64,000 bases of DNA from Macrophomina tecta (taxonomy: Eukaryota; Ascomycota; Dothideomycetes; Botryosphaeriales; Botryosphaeriaceae): NCBI GenBank assembly GCA_024180945.1, contig JAKSGN010000038.1, forward strand, positions 2,914,001 through 2,978,000, given 5' to 3'. The notes beneath the pieces were generated by a model. The model was not told where the DNA came from and searched no databases. It was given only the letters and a program-made list of their open reading frames with translations. Of this stretch, positions 1 through 13,200 are shown piece by piece; positions within the stretch are counted from its first letter, which is position 1; every line of letters starts with the position of its first letter. Position numbers and translations under genes: made by a program.

Positions 1-2574
1 GCGAGAATTGACCAAGTCATCGATTAGCCAATCGGGCCGTGTAGCATGACCTTGCACCATTGCTCATTATCAAGCCCGCCGACTCACAGCAAGCTGGCAG
101 CAGAGACTGCAGATATGAGGAGTATGGCGGCGCCGAATTTGTGACAAGGAGCTGCCAGCCCAGCCGGCTGAGCAAGCGTAGGGAGGGTTGCGGCCTACTA
201 GAGACAAGGGACTGAGACGATGGTGACTTCGTAGGCTTAGCGGTGGGAATCAAGCATTGTCATATGCCCATGCGCTTCGGCCCAACATGATGTCACTGAG
301 GCTGTGTGTCCCAGTTGCGCTAGTCCGCCATCCTCTGGCGATGGAACCAGAGTACCTCCGCCAGGAGAAGTTGTTCGAAGCTTTTACTGGACCTGATGGA
401 CTGGTTATAGGCCGCCACACTGTCCACCGTAGAGATGAGAGAAGATTAAGAAATGTTCGAAAAATTAGTCCTTGAATCAATTGGTGAACTGTTCAAAAGA
501 GCCAAGAAAAGAACGATAGGATGCCAGCAGATTGAGTTGTTCTAGGCGTGTAGATTGCAAGGCCGAAGTGCATTTGCAATCTAAAAATAGCAGGGTTCTT
601 GTACAACATCACTGATAGGGGTCGTTCAGCGAAAGTCCCCGGCGTTCCACCGTGGAACTTGAGCCCGTATGCTGGTAGCCATTTACATTGACCGCCTTGT
701 AAGCTCATCAGCGTCTCTTCAGCCTCGCAAGCTGGACTTGGTCGAACCGTCCGAGGCAAGGAACAGGCTGTCGCCGTGTACGGTCAGTTCAAGAGGTTGA
801 TGCGCCTGAGACTGCCGTGCAGTTGAGGACGCATTACTGTGAATGAATCATACTCACACGCACAAATACCTAACACTTGACTTCTTCCTCTCATGCCCAT
901 ACGTAAAGCAAGGGGTGGAACGAGCCCGACGAAAGTAGCCTTTCGTGAGCCAACAGACACTAGTAACGGAATCTGGTATTTCACAACGTAAATGGGACGG
1001 GGCGGACCAGTTGTGACGCGTGCGAACCCCGCAGCAATTTCAAGCGCTCTACCTGGGAGTTCCTGGGGTCATAAGCAGACTGCGGAGCGCTATCCATTAC
1101 GACCATGCAGAAGAGGACTGCTGAAAGAGCGGAAGACACATGAAGCTGTATGTTAACTGTCATCCGTCCGGGGTAATGCCTTGATGCAGACAACGGCAGC
1201 AAAAAGGATGGGCGTTTGTGGCTTTTGCTAGAGGCAGAGCTCAGCCGGTTGAGCAGAGTAATATTTCTTGCAGTATCTTCAAAATTCTGTGCTGCGCATT
1301 GTGATTGGCAGGGTGCTCTAAAAACGCAGGCCGGGAAATGACGACGCGCCCGAATAACGATGGTGGCGCCGCAGGAGGATTCATCTAGAACCGCGTAAAA
1401 CCGCAATGAGATGGCTCGTCTCTCGTGGCCCGGACATCGGAAAGGCTCGGGAAATGGCGCGGAAAGGCGTGTCCGCTGCAGATTGGAGTCACGTGGATGC
1501 CGGGGCCAGATGCTTGTGGAGTAAGCATAAAGCTTGGCGGTATCCCAAGTGCGGAAAAGGACGCGAGCGATAGAGGCTGCGATGAACAATGATTGGGAAG
1601 GCTGCCGGCAAAAACAGAAAGCGCAAGATTCGAGTCAATGGTTTGCTGGCTGCAGGGGACACGGAGCGGCAGTTCGGAAGGGTGGCTCCGACACGGGCGC
1701 CCGGTCTTTCGGAGAAGCCGACGCGCCGTCAGACTGGGCTGGACTGAGGCTTGGGGACCCTAATCGCGTCAGATTTTGCAAATCCACGGTCGAGGCGACC
1801 CGGCGGCGGGCGCTTCGTGTGCGTCATGCCAGGAGCAGCAGGCAGCAGGAATGCGGCCTCGTGAGGCTGAGCCGGGGGCATCATCGCGAAAATGGCCGTC
1901 GGTGTGAGGTGGTGGGTGAGTCGGGCTGCAGGTGACCGTTGTTGACGCAGATGACTGCAGCGAGAGAGCAGCACGGGGGGAGGCCGGAAGCGGAAAAGCT
2001 TGCGAGCGCGAGGTTGAGACGAGCTTTGGCGAAGCTTCGTAAAGGGCGGCTGGAGAGTGGAGGTCTGGTGCGAGCGGGCGACGCCAGAGCAGCACCAGCC
2101 CCTGCCACCGATTCGGCAAGGCCTACGACAGAAGCGCAGGATCGGGGAGAGAGGCCGAAAGCGAGTCCGAGCTGTCGGGCTGTGGAATGCAAGGCAGCAG
2201 CTTTTGCTGCATGCATCGCGCAGTCCGCGCGCTCTTGGCCCGGGCAGCCTGTCGTCTCGTCGTGGTGTTTCCCACCGCTGTACCACCCGCTGCCTGCTGC
2301 CGATTGGCCGCTGGCTGGCGTCTTTGACAGCGCCGCCCTCGCTCGCCATCCACGACCGTCGGCACCCTTTGCACCGTCCGCACGCCCCGGTCCGCCTGCT
2401 CACACGCCGGCGCAGACGATGCCCTGTGCCCGGCGCCCGTGGTTTTATACAATATGGCTGCCTTGCATCCTCACCTCCGCTCAGGCACGCCGCCATTCTC
2501 CCCCTCCTTCTTCGCCCGCTATCGTGCACTGTCCCAGCGCATAAAGCCGCGCCGTCTGCCGCTGGTCTTTGACC
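1..2574. other. Intergenic, no gene recognised; promoter side of the MFS gene
   Basis: I see no recognisable protein, tRNA or repeat. Several open frames of 60-400 codons overlap on both strands, but none resembles a known family, shows exon structure or keeps a consistent composition. From about 2080 to 2560 the sequence becomes C- and CT-rich, which fits the upstream region of the plus-strand MFS gene starting at 2575. A minor lineage-specific gene cannot be excluded. Confidence 0.5.
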
Positions 2575-4473
2575 ATGGCTGCTTCCGACTCCGAGCGCGC
2601 CAGCAAGCAAACAATGGATGCTCCTTCTCCCACCTCTAGCGCCCCGCCCTCGGTGAACGAAAAGAAAGAGCCTGCCGGCACCACCATCGCCATGCCCGCT
2701 GAAGAAACCCACCCCGACAGAGAGAAGACTCCCTCCGTGGGCGGCCCTGTCGTGCTTTCCAACCTGGAGGAAGCTGCCGCAGAGGCTACTGCCGGCCCCG
2801 AAGATGAGGACGAATACCCAAAGTCCTGGAAGTTGGGCTTCATTACCATCGCCCTGTGCCTTTCCGTCTTTTGCATGGCCCTGGTACGCCTTGGTCCCGC
2901 TGCTTCCCACCAAGACCGTCCCCGCTGATCTCGTTGCCTGCACAGGATAACACCATTATTTCGACTGCCATCCCCCGCATTACTGACCAGTTCAAGGCCC
3001 TCGATGACGTGGGCTGGTACGGTTCCAGCTACCTGCTCACCACCTGCGCCTTCCAGCTCATTTACGGCAAGCTGTACACGTTCTTCTCCATCAAGTGGAT
3101 ATACCTGGTTGCCTTGTTTATTTTCGAGCTTGGCTCCTTCATCTGCGGTATCGCGCCCACCTCGGACGCTCTGATCGTCGGCCGTGCAATTGCCGGTCTC
3201 GGCTCCGCTGGGATTTTCTCCGGCGCCATTCTTATAGTCAGCAAGACGGTCCCCCTGCGCCAAAGGCCGACCTACACTGGGCTGATTGGCGCAATGTACG
3301 GGATTGCCAGTGTGGCTGGTCCCCTTCTCGGTGGTGCCTTTACTGACAAGGTGACTTGGCGGTGGTGGTAAGCTTATCTCACTGCCGATCTAAACCTTAC
3401 GCTGACCTCCTGCCAGCTTCTACATCAACCTTCCATTCGGCCTGATCACTGGAGTCTTCATCATCTTCTTCTTCAAATCTCCAAAGGTTGTGAAGAACAC
3501 TGCCGTCGGCTGGAAAGCTAAGCTCAACGAATTCGATCTTTATGGAACCTTCGTCTTCATTCCGGCTACAGTCTGCTTGCTGCTTGCTCTTCAATGGGGC
3601 GGCTCCAAATACGAGTGGGGTAACGGGCGCATCATTGCCCTCTTCGTCGTCTTCGGCATTCTCATTATCGGTTTTCTCGGCATTCAAGTCTGGAAGCAGG
3701 AGCAGGCCACGGTCCCCCCGCGCGTCTTCAAGAACCGCACAGTCTGGTCTTGCGCCTGGTACGGCGCGCTTCTCGGCGGTGCTTTCTTCGTCATGGTCTA
3801 TTACATCCCCATCTGGTTCCAGGCCATCAAGGGCGCCACCGCTGTCAAATCCGGCATCATGAATCTGCCCATGGTTCTCGGCCTTGTCGTCATCTCCATG
3901 CTTGCCGGTGTCAGCGTCTCGATAATCGGCTACTACGTCCCATTCATGATCATCTCCTCCATCTTCATGTCCGTTGGCGCCGGCCTGCTTACCACCTTCG
4001 AAGTGGATACCAACCACCCCAAGTGGATTGGCTTCCAGTTCATCTTCGGTGCCGGCGTCGGCTTCGGTATGCAACAGCCGCTCATTGCCGTCCAGGCCGC
4101 ACTTCCAACTGCCGATATACCCATCGGCACGGCCATCATGATGTTCACGCAGACTCTCGGCGGAGCGCTTTTCATCTCCGTTGGCCAGAACGTCTTCACG
4201 AACCAGCTGATCAAGAACATCGCGCACGCCATTCCCGAAGGCGGTGCCTCGCTTCAAGGTCTCGTGCTTTCGACTGGTGCTACCGAGCTGCAGGGTGCCA
4301 TCACTCGCGGGTTCCCGCAGTATCTGGACGGCGTGCTCAGTGCGTACAACGACGCGTTAACGCAGACGTTTTACGTTAGTGTCGCACTGGCCTCGCTTAG
4401 CATTCTCGGTGCTGCGTGCTGCCAGTGGGTCAGCGTGAAGGGAAAGAAGATCGAGATGGGCGGTGCCGCTTGA
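2575..4473 (+). CDS. MFS transporter, DHA14 (14-TM) drug/efflux type
   Basis: Three exons: 2575-2883, 2946-3367 and 3417-4473, giving 595 residues. The introns are 62 and 49 nt with GT-AG ends. The start is the ATG in accATGg; an acidic, Ser/Pro-rich cytosolic leader of about 85 residues precedes the first membrane segment. Family motifs are visible: [16 protein letters not shown] after TM1, a [16 protein letters not shown] stretch, and [12 protein letters not shown], which is rebuilt exactly across the second intron. The rest is hydrophobic with regular TM segments, as in fungal TOXA-like and azole/toxin efflux carriers. Family knowledge places it in the plasma membrane as a proton-driven exporter. 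The substrate cannot be read from the sequence. No polyketide, NRPS or terpene gene lies next to it, so there is no direct sign of a metabolite cluster. Confidence 0.93.
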
Positions 4474-6181
4474 GCTTCTCAAAGCGGCCATTACTCTGTT
4501 TCAATTCCACTCTCCCTCCTCTCTTGCTCTCCCGCCAACTCTTCTCACTCTGTTATACCCCACCCATTTATGCCTTACTAAAAACATTCTAATTCCGCAG
4601 CGGATCGCGGGCTACCAAAACACATTCACCTTGTACGATATTGACGATAGCGGTTCAGCATAGCATTGGCGTTCGTGTTGTGCTTTTCCTATTGCTGAGG
4701 CGAAACTGGGATTATCTTGGACAATGATATCACCAAGATTACTGATACTCTTCACTCTTGGCCCATCCGGCGGTATAGAGCGGGCGGCGCGACACGTCTA
4801 GGCAATGAACAATAGAGTTAGATCACCTGTACAGTAAAATCCAACAACATGAGCAGCGAACGACTCGAGTAACCATCTACGCATCTACATCATCAAAGTG
4901 CTGCCTTATTAGGCTCGATAACAGCGAGTAAGCACATGCATACGCCCCTTCGCGCAGGTGTTATCGCTTATCTCTCCCTCTCACCAATTCAATTGGATAG
5001 GAAGAGGAGGGGAAGAAAAAAGGCATTTAAGCTTAACCACCATACCATCCCCGTCCCTCGTCGTCCAATTTACCTTTTTTACCCAGTCGTAAAAGAGAAA
5101 CCCCACTTCCCGCATCTCGCGTCTGTCCCTTCCGGCGTATCCGCGCGTTCTCCACTCTCACCGCCGCCCGACGAACTCACGCACCGTGTGGCTCCCGCTC
5201 CCGAGTCGGGGAACACCCTGACCAGCCCTACCCGGAAACGCGCGGAAACTGGCGCTTCCCGATGGGAGTGCGTGGCCGGGAGGTCAGATCCAGCCCCCGG
5301 GTCCGAATCTGCTCAACGTGTTGCGCGCGCTCCGCTTCTGCGCGTCAGCTTTTCCCGGAGCACACGGTTTATTATCCGAGCTGGCCTCTTTTTTTTTTTT
5401 TTTTTTTTTTGTGGTATGACTAGGTCAGTCGCGGGCTGGTCCAGTCCAGTGGTGACGGCATCGCTCCATGAACGAGGATCGACGGCGGCGTGGATTGGTA
5501 CATACGTACGTGTGGAGAGCGTCACCACTTTTTTAAGCAGGGTCCCGCTCGGCGCGTGCGGGGGAGGTGAGGGCGATGATGATGCTCGGCGCCCAGCATT
5601 GGCGGGGTGCGGGCCTTTCCTTGGTAGACGGTTCTGGACTATTGGTGGTTTCTTTGGTGGCGAGGAAGTGGGGTCATTGATGGTTGGCGGATGACGGGTA
5701 GTGGTAGCAAGGTGGGCAAGCGTTGGATGTCAGCCAGGAAAACCCCCCCTTTCTTTTCCTTGCCGTTCGTGGTGGGGTAATTGTGTCGTCATGACGATGT
5801 GATGGAAGCGACCAAGCGTGGGAATATTGAGATTCTTTTGAGTGAGACCACATGTTTTTTGCATTCGGCTGGATAGGGCCAGCGGTCCTGTTCTTCTGTT
5901 GGAAATAATACGAAAAGCGTTTCTGTCGCTACTGCCGTCTCTGGGACAAAACAAGGAAAAAGGCAGAGAGCTCCACTCAATGCTTACGCTCGTCAAAGAA
6001 AAGATTACTAGTTATACAATACCAGAATTGTTGCTCTTTGGTATATCCTCCCAATTCCACAGAACCCCGACTTTTTATGTCCATCAAAACTAAAGCGGGA
6101 AAAAACAAAATTCGCCCATATCGTAAAACCATCAGGATATCATACTCTGAATTCATCGAAAGTTGCGGAAAATGAAGTCGA
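4474..6181. other. Intergenic between MFS and membrane-protein genes
   Basis: Convergent 3' sides of two genes. No supported gene. A run of 22 T lies at 5389-5410. A long open frame across 4936-5694 is discounted because it reads through this homopolymer as poly-Phe and resembles nothing known. Confidence 0.55.
5389..5410. repeat. poly-T tract (22 nt)
   Basis: Uninterrupted run of 22 T on the plus strand. It is one of several tracts of similar length in this window, and its flanks show no sequence shared with the other tracts. Confidence 0.95.
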
Positions 6182-7373
6182 CTAGGCCTTCCATCTGACC
6201 TCGGACCAGGTTTCGTACTCGTGCTTCAGGCTCTTTTGGACCCAGATGATAGTGATCCAAGCCCAGATACCTGCCCAGATGAAGGGGATACACCAGCCGA
6301 CCTAGTTAGGTTAGTTTATACTATGCCTCGTTGGAAGCTGGGGTTAGATTTCACTTACCACGTACGCGGCATCACGCTGGAGGGTGAAAATAAGAGCAGT
6401 GGTGATTGAAGCAATTGCGCATGCGCCGAAAGCCCAAAAAAGCGTCAGGCGGTGCAGCATCATGCGGAACTTGTGGCTGGCCATATAACGCAGATTGAGT
6501 CGCTGCCTGAACTCAGTTCCACCGCTTCCATCAACAGCGCAAATATCCTCGATGAGTGAATAGATGCCTGGTCGGAGGGGAGAGCCTTTTGGTAGGGACG
6601 AGATCCGGATTGGAGCCTTGTAGCCCGCGATACGTGCAATATCCATGACAAGCATCTCCACACCAAACGCGAAGACCATGCTAGGTACCGGCATAGCGAG
6701 CAAACGGATCGGTGGCTCTTCGGGAACAGTGCCCACAATGAGTTCAATCATAACGGCGATCCACGCAACTGAGAGATTCCAGTGAAACCAATCGAGCTTG
6801 TTGCGAGTTAGCTCCAGCGACAAGACAAACGGATGTAATTATGCTTACATAGAATCGCTTGGCGCCAATGACGCGGCAGGTAGAGCCCTTTTTCCACAGT
6901 CGGTGGAACCGTAAAAAGTACTCGACGATAGAGACGGTGCCGAGGAGACCAGTACTGATGCTAAAGACAGCATTATGCGACAAGCTGGTGCCGTACCACA
7001 ATCCGAAGTAGAGGGCGATGGGCATGGCGACGCAGTCCAAGATAATCAAGCTCCAGAATAAGGCAATGCTCTTCTTTCGCGTGCGTAGGGTGTAGTTGAG
7101 CTCAGGCGGATGCGTGAAGTCAGGGTCCTCGTAGCGGACCTGGGTGTTGGCATTCTGGGCGTTGATGGACGAGGCGCGGGTGGAACCGGGCCTACTTGGC
7201 GTAGGGGTTGTAGATGAGCCTGGCGTCGAGCCCGTGGTGTTGGCATTGTTGGCATTCGGGACCTGCAGTAATCCTGCGACGGTGTTTGTTGGGTCGGATG
7301 GAGGATGGCTCGGGCGCCTCTCGGGGGGCGGCGCGAAGTCTACCTGCGTCACGGGCAGTTCGTTGCTGCTCAT
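6182..7373 (-). CDS. Conserved fungal multi-pass membrane protein, function unknown
   Basis: Exons read on the minus strand: 7373-6849, 6796-6359 and 6301-6182, about 360 residues. The first ~90 residues are Pro/Thr/Asn/Ser-rich and look disordered. About six hydrophobic segments follow, with short loops, a basic RTRKKS stretch before TM1, and a Trp-rich last segment ending in WSEVRWKA. Intron 1 has two in-phase acceptors: one gives a 37-nt intron, the other a 52-nt intron with a CTAAC branch site just upstream. I chose the 52-nt form. I recognise it only as a type of hypothetical integral membrane protein seen in fungi and have no functional motif to offer. It is divergent from the lipase gene, with 402 bp between the start codons. 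Confidence 0.8.
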
Positions 7374-7775
7374 AATGTCAGGGTGATTTCAGCCTCGCAA
7401 TTGAACGTAAGGTGCGGATGAGTGCGGATGTGGGAGGAAAAAAAGAGAAAACCGCGACGATATGAACAGATGGAGAGTCGGAATGAGAAGGGTCCTCGAG
7501 GATGACAGGTGGGAAGGCTCGGCGGAAGGAAAGGGCTCGCGGTCTCGCCGCGGGCAGCCGGTGACGGGTGATGTTATCGCGGACAAGGAATAGCACGCAT
7601 GACGTAGCGCCGCCAAGCCTCCGCTCGCACCGGCCCAATCACGCGCAGCCTGGGGGTGATCAAGCTTCACGGCGGCCGGTCTTCTTATGCTCCGCCTGCG
7701 CTCCCTCCCCTCCGACCCCAATATTACGTGTGCTTCCCTCTCGTACGAAACGAGCATGCCCGGTTTGCGATCGCG
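7374..7775. promoter_or_regulatory. Divergent intergenic region, membrane protein / lipase
   Basis: 402 bp separate the two start codons, so this stretch must hold both promoters. I see no clear TATA element. The middle is GC-rich. Confidence 0.5.
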
Positions 7776-8943
7776 ATGCGTTTCGCTCAGCGATGCCTAG
7801 TCCTGCAGTGTCTCGCGAGCGTCGCCTCTGCCCTATTCACCTCCCAGACTCCCTTGCAAGCGACTCTCGACTACAACATCTCCACCACCCTCTTCGCAGA
7901 GCTCGAAGAGCTTGCTCGCATCGTCGACATCTCCTACTGCGTGGGAGTCGCTGGCTTGGGCATCACGAAGCCCTTTCAGTGCGCGAGTCGATGCAATGAG
8001 TTCCCGGACTTTGAGCTGGTGACCGTTAGTTTCGCTCCGAGTAACCCGGAAAGCTTACCTTCGCAGCTAACATAGACAGGCCTGGAACACTGGTCCACTA
8101 CTCTCCGACTCTTGTGGCTATATCGCCCTATCTCATCGTCCTTCCGAACCCCGGATCGTCCTAGCTTTCCGCGGCACTTATTCTCTGACAAACACGATCG
8201 TCGACCTGTCGACCATACCACAGGAATACATACCGTACCCTGGAAGTGATGATGATGATAATGGGGACAGAAAGGATGGTGCGCCGGACGCAAAGCCACC
8301 CAAATGCATGAATTGCACTGTCCACACAGGATTCTATCAGTCCTGGGTCAACACGAGAGACAAGATCCTGACGAACGTTGCCGAAGCCATCAAGAAACAT
8401 CCAGACTATCAGCTCACGTTGGTCGGACATTCTCTGGGAGGTGCTGTTGCGGCTTTGGCCGCGTTGGATTTCAAGGCGCGTGGCTGGGATCCTCTGGTCA
8501 CGACGTTTGGGGAGCCGCGCGTGGGTAACGAGGGATTGGTGCGGTACATCGATGCTCGGTTCAACGTTGGCGAAAACATGACGGTTGCAAACGACACGGC
8601 CATCAAGTTCAGGCGGGTTACACACGTGGCAGATCCAGTACCGCTGCTGCCCCTGGAAGAATGGGGATACCATATGCACGGCGGGGAGATCTTCATCGAT
8701 AAGGCTGACCTGCCCCCGAGCGTTGCCGACATCCGCATCTGCTCAGCTGACGAAGATCCGGACTGCATCGCTGGCGACGATCCCGCCGCGTGGATCCCTG
8801 CGCGGTTCAAGCTCTGGCAGCTTTTCTGGGCACATCGCGACTACTTCTGGAGGCTCGGACTGTGTGTTCCTGGTGGAGATCCCTGGGACTGGAAGGGCAG
8901 GTACCCGTCTGATAAGGATTCGCACGAGGATGAGGAACTTTGA
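7776..8943 (+). CDS. Secreted class 3 lipase (triacylglycerol lipase family)
   Basis: Two exons, 7776-8024 and 8080-8943, giving 370 residues; the 55-nt intron has a GTTAGT donor. The N-terminus starts MRFAQRCLVLQCLAS and is a convincing signal peptide, so the enzyme is probably secreted. The nucleophile elbow is GHSLGG with Ser near residue 201. The expected acid is in VTHVADPVPLLP (Asp near 268), and the histidine in the YHMHGGEIF stretch (His near 281-283). This Ser-Asp-His order fits the alpha/beta-hydrolase lipase_3 family. Cysteines in the CMNC and CSADEDPDC regions could form disulfides. Substrate could be triacylglycerol, or feruloyl/acetyl esters as in relatives. Sequence alone does not decide. 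Confidence 0.92.
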
Positions 8944-10273
8944 CGTTATGATTACGACTTGAGGGCTAATTTGCTGAATCTGGCGAGGGGTCCACGGAGC
9001 GTGCTTTTCGCGGTTGCAATAATACATGTATTCGGATGGTTTGGTGGTGCTGGGGAGTACACGAAACCGATGCCACTGAGCACAAACTGGTTATTCCTCT
9101 CGGGACATGTTTACATGAGCATTTCATATTCCGTCAGCCCAGGCTAGGCAGCTAGTGCATGTGAACAGGTAGCCTCAACATACGCGTCTCACAGACCATT
9201 CGCGGTGTTGGCAGATGAGCTCGTGTTCAGCCGCGTAAATAGACACCAGAAACGGTTTTTTTTCTTTTTCTTTTTTTTTTTTGGCGGCAGGGCTCGTTTA
9301 CGGACTAAATCAAAAGTGGGGTGTGATTGGAGGTGCATGTGAAATGACGGTACCTGAAAGGCACGCGGCCAGCATGATCCCTCTGGCTGCCAACCTGACA
9401 CAGCGGCGGGCAGCTCAGACATCAGCGCGGTGCTTCGAAATATGGGGTGGCGGGAGACGTTTGCCTAGCGATCCTGGAAATCTCAAACAGTGTGGCCGGC
9501 TGCATGACTCGGGGCGCGCTGTTCCTGGACACTGGACCGAGCAGGCCGTTGGGTAGAGGCGGGCTGATGTATGCCAAGACCGGGGAGATTGCGCCCGCGT
9601 GGCTGCTGGAGGCCGTTTAAGGTGAGACGGTAGTTAGGTGGGAGGCGTGCGGCGTTGGGCGACAACGCCATGACCGAAGTTCACGTGTGCATGAAGCCAG
9701 CAGGGCGCGAGATCTGTCACGCACGGGAGATTTGGTCCCTGCTGCGACCCTACGGCGTCATTGCGCGATTTGAAGCGGAGCAGGTGCAGGTGCAGCTCTA
9801 TTTTCGTTGGTCAAGCTTCTTCGCGCCGCCCAAAGCGTGCACTCGAACCTTTTGATCGTATCGCCGGCCACCATCTCTGCGTCGCTCTCCGCTCGCGCGC
9901 CCGCTGCCCGCTGCCGTCACCCCTACAACGCCCCAAGCCCCAGCAACACCACCAGCAAGCAGCCACCGGCTTCTGTCACCATTCCACCGCACAGCCTATC
10001 CCAGCATCCGCTACCTGCGAGCGCGCGCGCCCCCCGCCCACCACAATTCTCGCGGCGCAAGCGACCGCCCGCCCGCCCAAAGTCGACGCCGCCGCCGCAA
10101 TATTTCAGGGTCCACGCATTGCTGCCCTCCCACGCTTGCCTTCTGTCCAGGATCCCGCGAGCCAGCAGCCCGCGCGTCCTCAGGAGCGCAAGCCCGCAGT
10201 GACACGCTGCGCCGCCTGACCGACTCCAAGTTGCGATCCCCGAGCTGGCGCCCCGCCAGCAGCCTCGCCGCAC
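8944..10273. other. Intergenic, upstream of the ArfGAP gene
   Basis: No supported gene. A T-rich tract broken by two C residues lies at 9256-9282. From 9880 the sequence is C-rich, which fits the 5' leader of the gene starting at 10274. Confidence 0.5.
9256..9282. repeat. Interrupted poly-T tract (27 nt)
   Basis: Runs of T8, T5 and T12 separated by single C residues. Confidence 0.9.
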
Positions 10274-13200
10274 ATGGGCAACGTTGGCAGCCGCCAGGGC
10301 GAGGGCGATCCTCTGTTCCTGCGCGACCAGAATCGCTGTGCGGCAATCCCTCCGCCGGCTTCTCCTGAAATCACACTGACCCTCTTGCTGCAGTCTCCAT
10401 CTCTGCGCTCACCGTCACCAACTCGCGCAATCGCGTCCTCTTGAACATCACCCCCAACGCCTTCCCCGCGACCCGCTACACTGCCAAGAGAGATTTTGGA
10501 GATGACTCGGTCGTGGACTACGTGCAGGTACGCCGCCTCCGTTGGGCGCAGTCGGCGTGGTGCTCGGACTGACTTGCGACTGACAGGACCCCGAGTCGTC
10601 CCCCGCATCCCCGCCCAGCTTTTTGCTCCGACTATCCAATGACGAAGAGCTATTCTTCAACTTTACCTTTGTTGTCAGGCAGTCACAGGCCCTCCAGACA
10701 GCTAGCAATCCCGCCATACCCGTCAGCACGCTTGCGCCCGTCGACACCGTGATCAACGGACTCACCTTTGTTTTCGCGCCGAGCAGCAAAGAGCTGGACA
10801 ATTTGGTTACGAGAGAATTTCACGCGGATCCCAACTTGCACAAGAATCCAAACGTCGAGCTGGTTGGTGATTATTCTACCGTGGGCAACCAGTCGGTACA
10901 GTTCCAGTGGTCTTGGAAGTGGAGGCCCCCACGCCCACTAGAGGACAAGGGAGGCGGCTGGAGAAATAGCTGCAGCGTATGTCGAACGGTTCTTTTCGGG
11001 CACGCCGGACACTGACAGAAGACCAGTTCGTCGAGTATGACCCCCGCGCGCATCGCTTGGATACGCTGGCATCCTTTGCTTTCTGGGTTCAAAGTAAGAT
11101 TCACAATCCAAGCTCTGAGACAGCATGCTAAACAGATCCAAGACACGCAAAAGGTCGCCCCTCTCAGTCCCAAGACTCCATCTCCGCATCTCGAATTGAG
11201 TGTTCCACCGCGGCTTAGGGTTCCTTCGGCGCAGTCAATCGACTCACGATTTAGCGATTCGGATGGCGCTGAGTTCAAGGACGCCCGCGAGCCGTCTTCG
11301 CCGATGATCGAGGCAATTCCCGAACACAACCTTGGCTTGGTTCCCACACATGCGACCTATCAGAGCAATGCTCTCAGTCTTAGCACAACTAACAATACAC
11401 TCAACGCAGTCAAGGTGGACCTGTCATGCCAAAGGCCGGCCGAGGATATTAGCGCTTTGGATGACGGGCCCGTTTTCCGCGCGAATCTCAAAAATTTCGA
11501 GAAGAATACCGCCGATATGCGCTCCAAATGGAAGAGGGTGCTCAAGAAAGCAGAAGCTGCATTAGAGGCTCAAGTGATGAGCAACAACGCCGTTGCGGAA
11601 CTCATTGAAGCACTGAAGGATACTGCGACCCCGAGCTCTAACTCGGTACAGCCGGCCATCGACCACTATTTTGACAAGATCGCGCGAGAGATCCTGGCAT
11701 ATGAGAAGCTCAACACGATCAACGTGCAAAAGCTCATCATTGATCCCATTTCTAAGCTGTACAATGTGGACATCAAGCAGGCTGAATCCAAGAAGAAGGA
11801 CTTCGAGGAAGAGAGCAAGGAATATTATTCATACGTCAGCCGCTACCTCGGCCAGAGACAAGATTCCATGAAGGAAAAGAGGCGGACGGAGACGGACACC
11901 AAATACCAGACGAAACGCCGTAATTTCGAGCTGAAGCGCTTCGATTACTCTTCCTATATTCAGGATTTGAACGGCGGTAGGAAGAACCAGGAGGTCCTCT
12001 CGTACCTCACAAAGTATGCGGATGCCCAGGCCAAGGGTTTCATGGCGGCGTCGGATAAGGTCAAATCGATGCTCCCGCAGCTGGAGGCGCTAACCCAGGA
12101 GGTGAAGGAGGCCGATAAAGAGTTTCAGCTGCAACGCGCCGAGCGTGAGGAGAAGCGTAGAGCCCTTGAGAAGAGCGGGACTGCTTACAAGGAGCCTGAG
12201 GTCACCACCATGTCGACACTTGCTCAGGCAAACGGATCAAGCGGTCTGTCGGAGCTTTCACGTTCGGACAGCATAGCCCCGACGTTCAAGAGCACTGTGT
12301 CTCCACCTCCGACAACTGTCGGATCTCCACCTTCGACTGCAGTGATGCCTGTCACCCCTGGATTGACTGGTGGACCGCCTGGTGGAAGCCTTCCAGGAGG
12401 CAGTCCAAGCCAGAATAAATTCAAGGGTATTCGCGACTTGGAGGATAAGGCAGGAACTGATGGACAGGATGCGCATCCTCCACACAAAGAAGGTTTGCTC
12501 TGGGCCCTCAGCCGGCCAGGAAGCCACATTGATCCTAAGGGCTTGAACAAGCAAGCCTGGCATAAGTGAGTTTGTTCTACTATCTAGGTTCTGTTTGCTA
12601 ATCTGTTTGTAGATTCTGGATCACTGTTGGCGAAGGCAAGCTTTCTGAATATTCTGATTGGAAGAATAAGATGAACTTGCACATGACTCCGATAGACCTC
12701 CGTGTTGCCTCGGTCCGGGAGGCTCGTAATTCTGAGAGGAGATTTTGTTTCGAGGTCATTACCCCCCAATTTACACGCGTCTACCAGACGACGGGTGAGG
12801 ATGAACTCAGGACCTGGATCAACGCAATCAACAATGCACTGCAGACGGCTGTGGAGAGTAAGGGTATTAACGACCCTGCATCGAAGGAATCTTTGGACAA
12901 ATCCACTCGCAGGGATATTGCCTCGGTCCTTACTGGGAAGAGTACATCTTTATCCGGCCGCGGCAACACTGGGAACACGAGCAAGGATAAGCCTGTCTCA
13001 CGCCATGCCACGGTGGGTGATCGGCCTTCCTACCGTAATCCTGAACCGTCTGGAGAAGCCACCAAACTCCTCGAACAAATTCGCGAAGCCGATGCCGGAA
13101 ACAAATACTGCGCGGATTGCGGGTCGGAGAGCAAGGTTGATTGGGTCTCCATCAATCTAGGCATCGTTGTCTGCATTGAATGTAGCGGTATCCATCGCTC

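Noticed and set aside
981..1589. 202-codon minus-strand frame
   Set aside because: No recognisable domain, no splice structure, and an overlapping frame on the other strand; could not be supported.
1729..2943. 404-codon minus-strand open frame covering the MFS promoter and first exon
   Set aside because: It is antisense to a clear MFS exon, very Gly/Arg-rich, and resembles no family; GC-rich DNA explains its openness.
4936..5694. 252-codon plus-strand frame between genes
   Set aside because: It translates the T22 tract as poly-Phe and has no family similarity.
2575..10273. MFS transporter and lipase as part of a secondary-metabolite cluster
   Set aside because: No polyketide synthase, NRPS, terpene synthase or pathway regulator lies nearby; the neighbours are ordinary genes.
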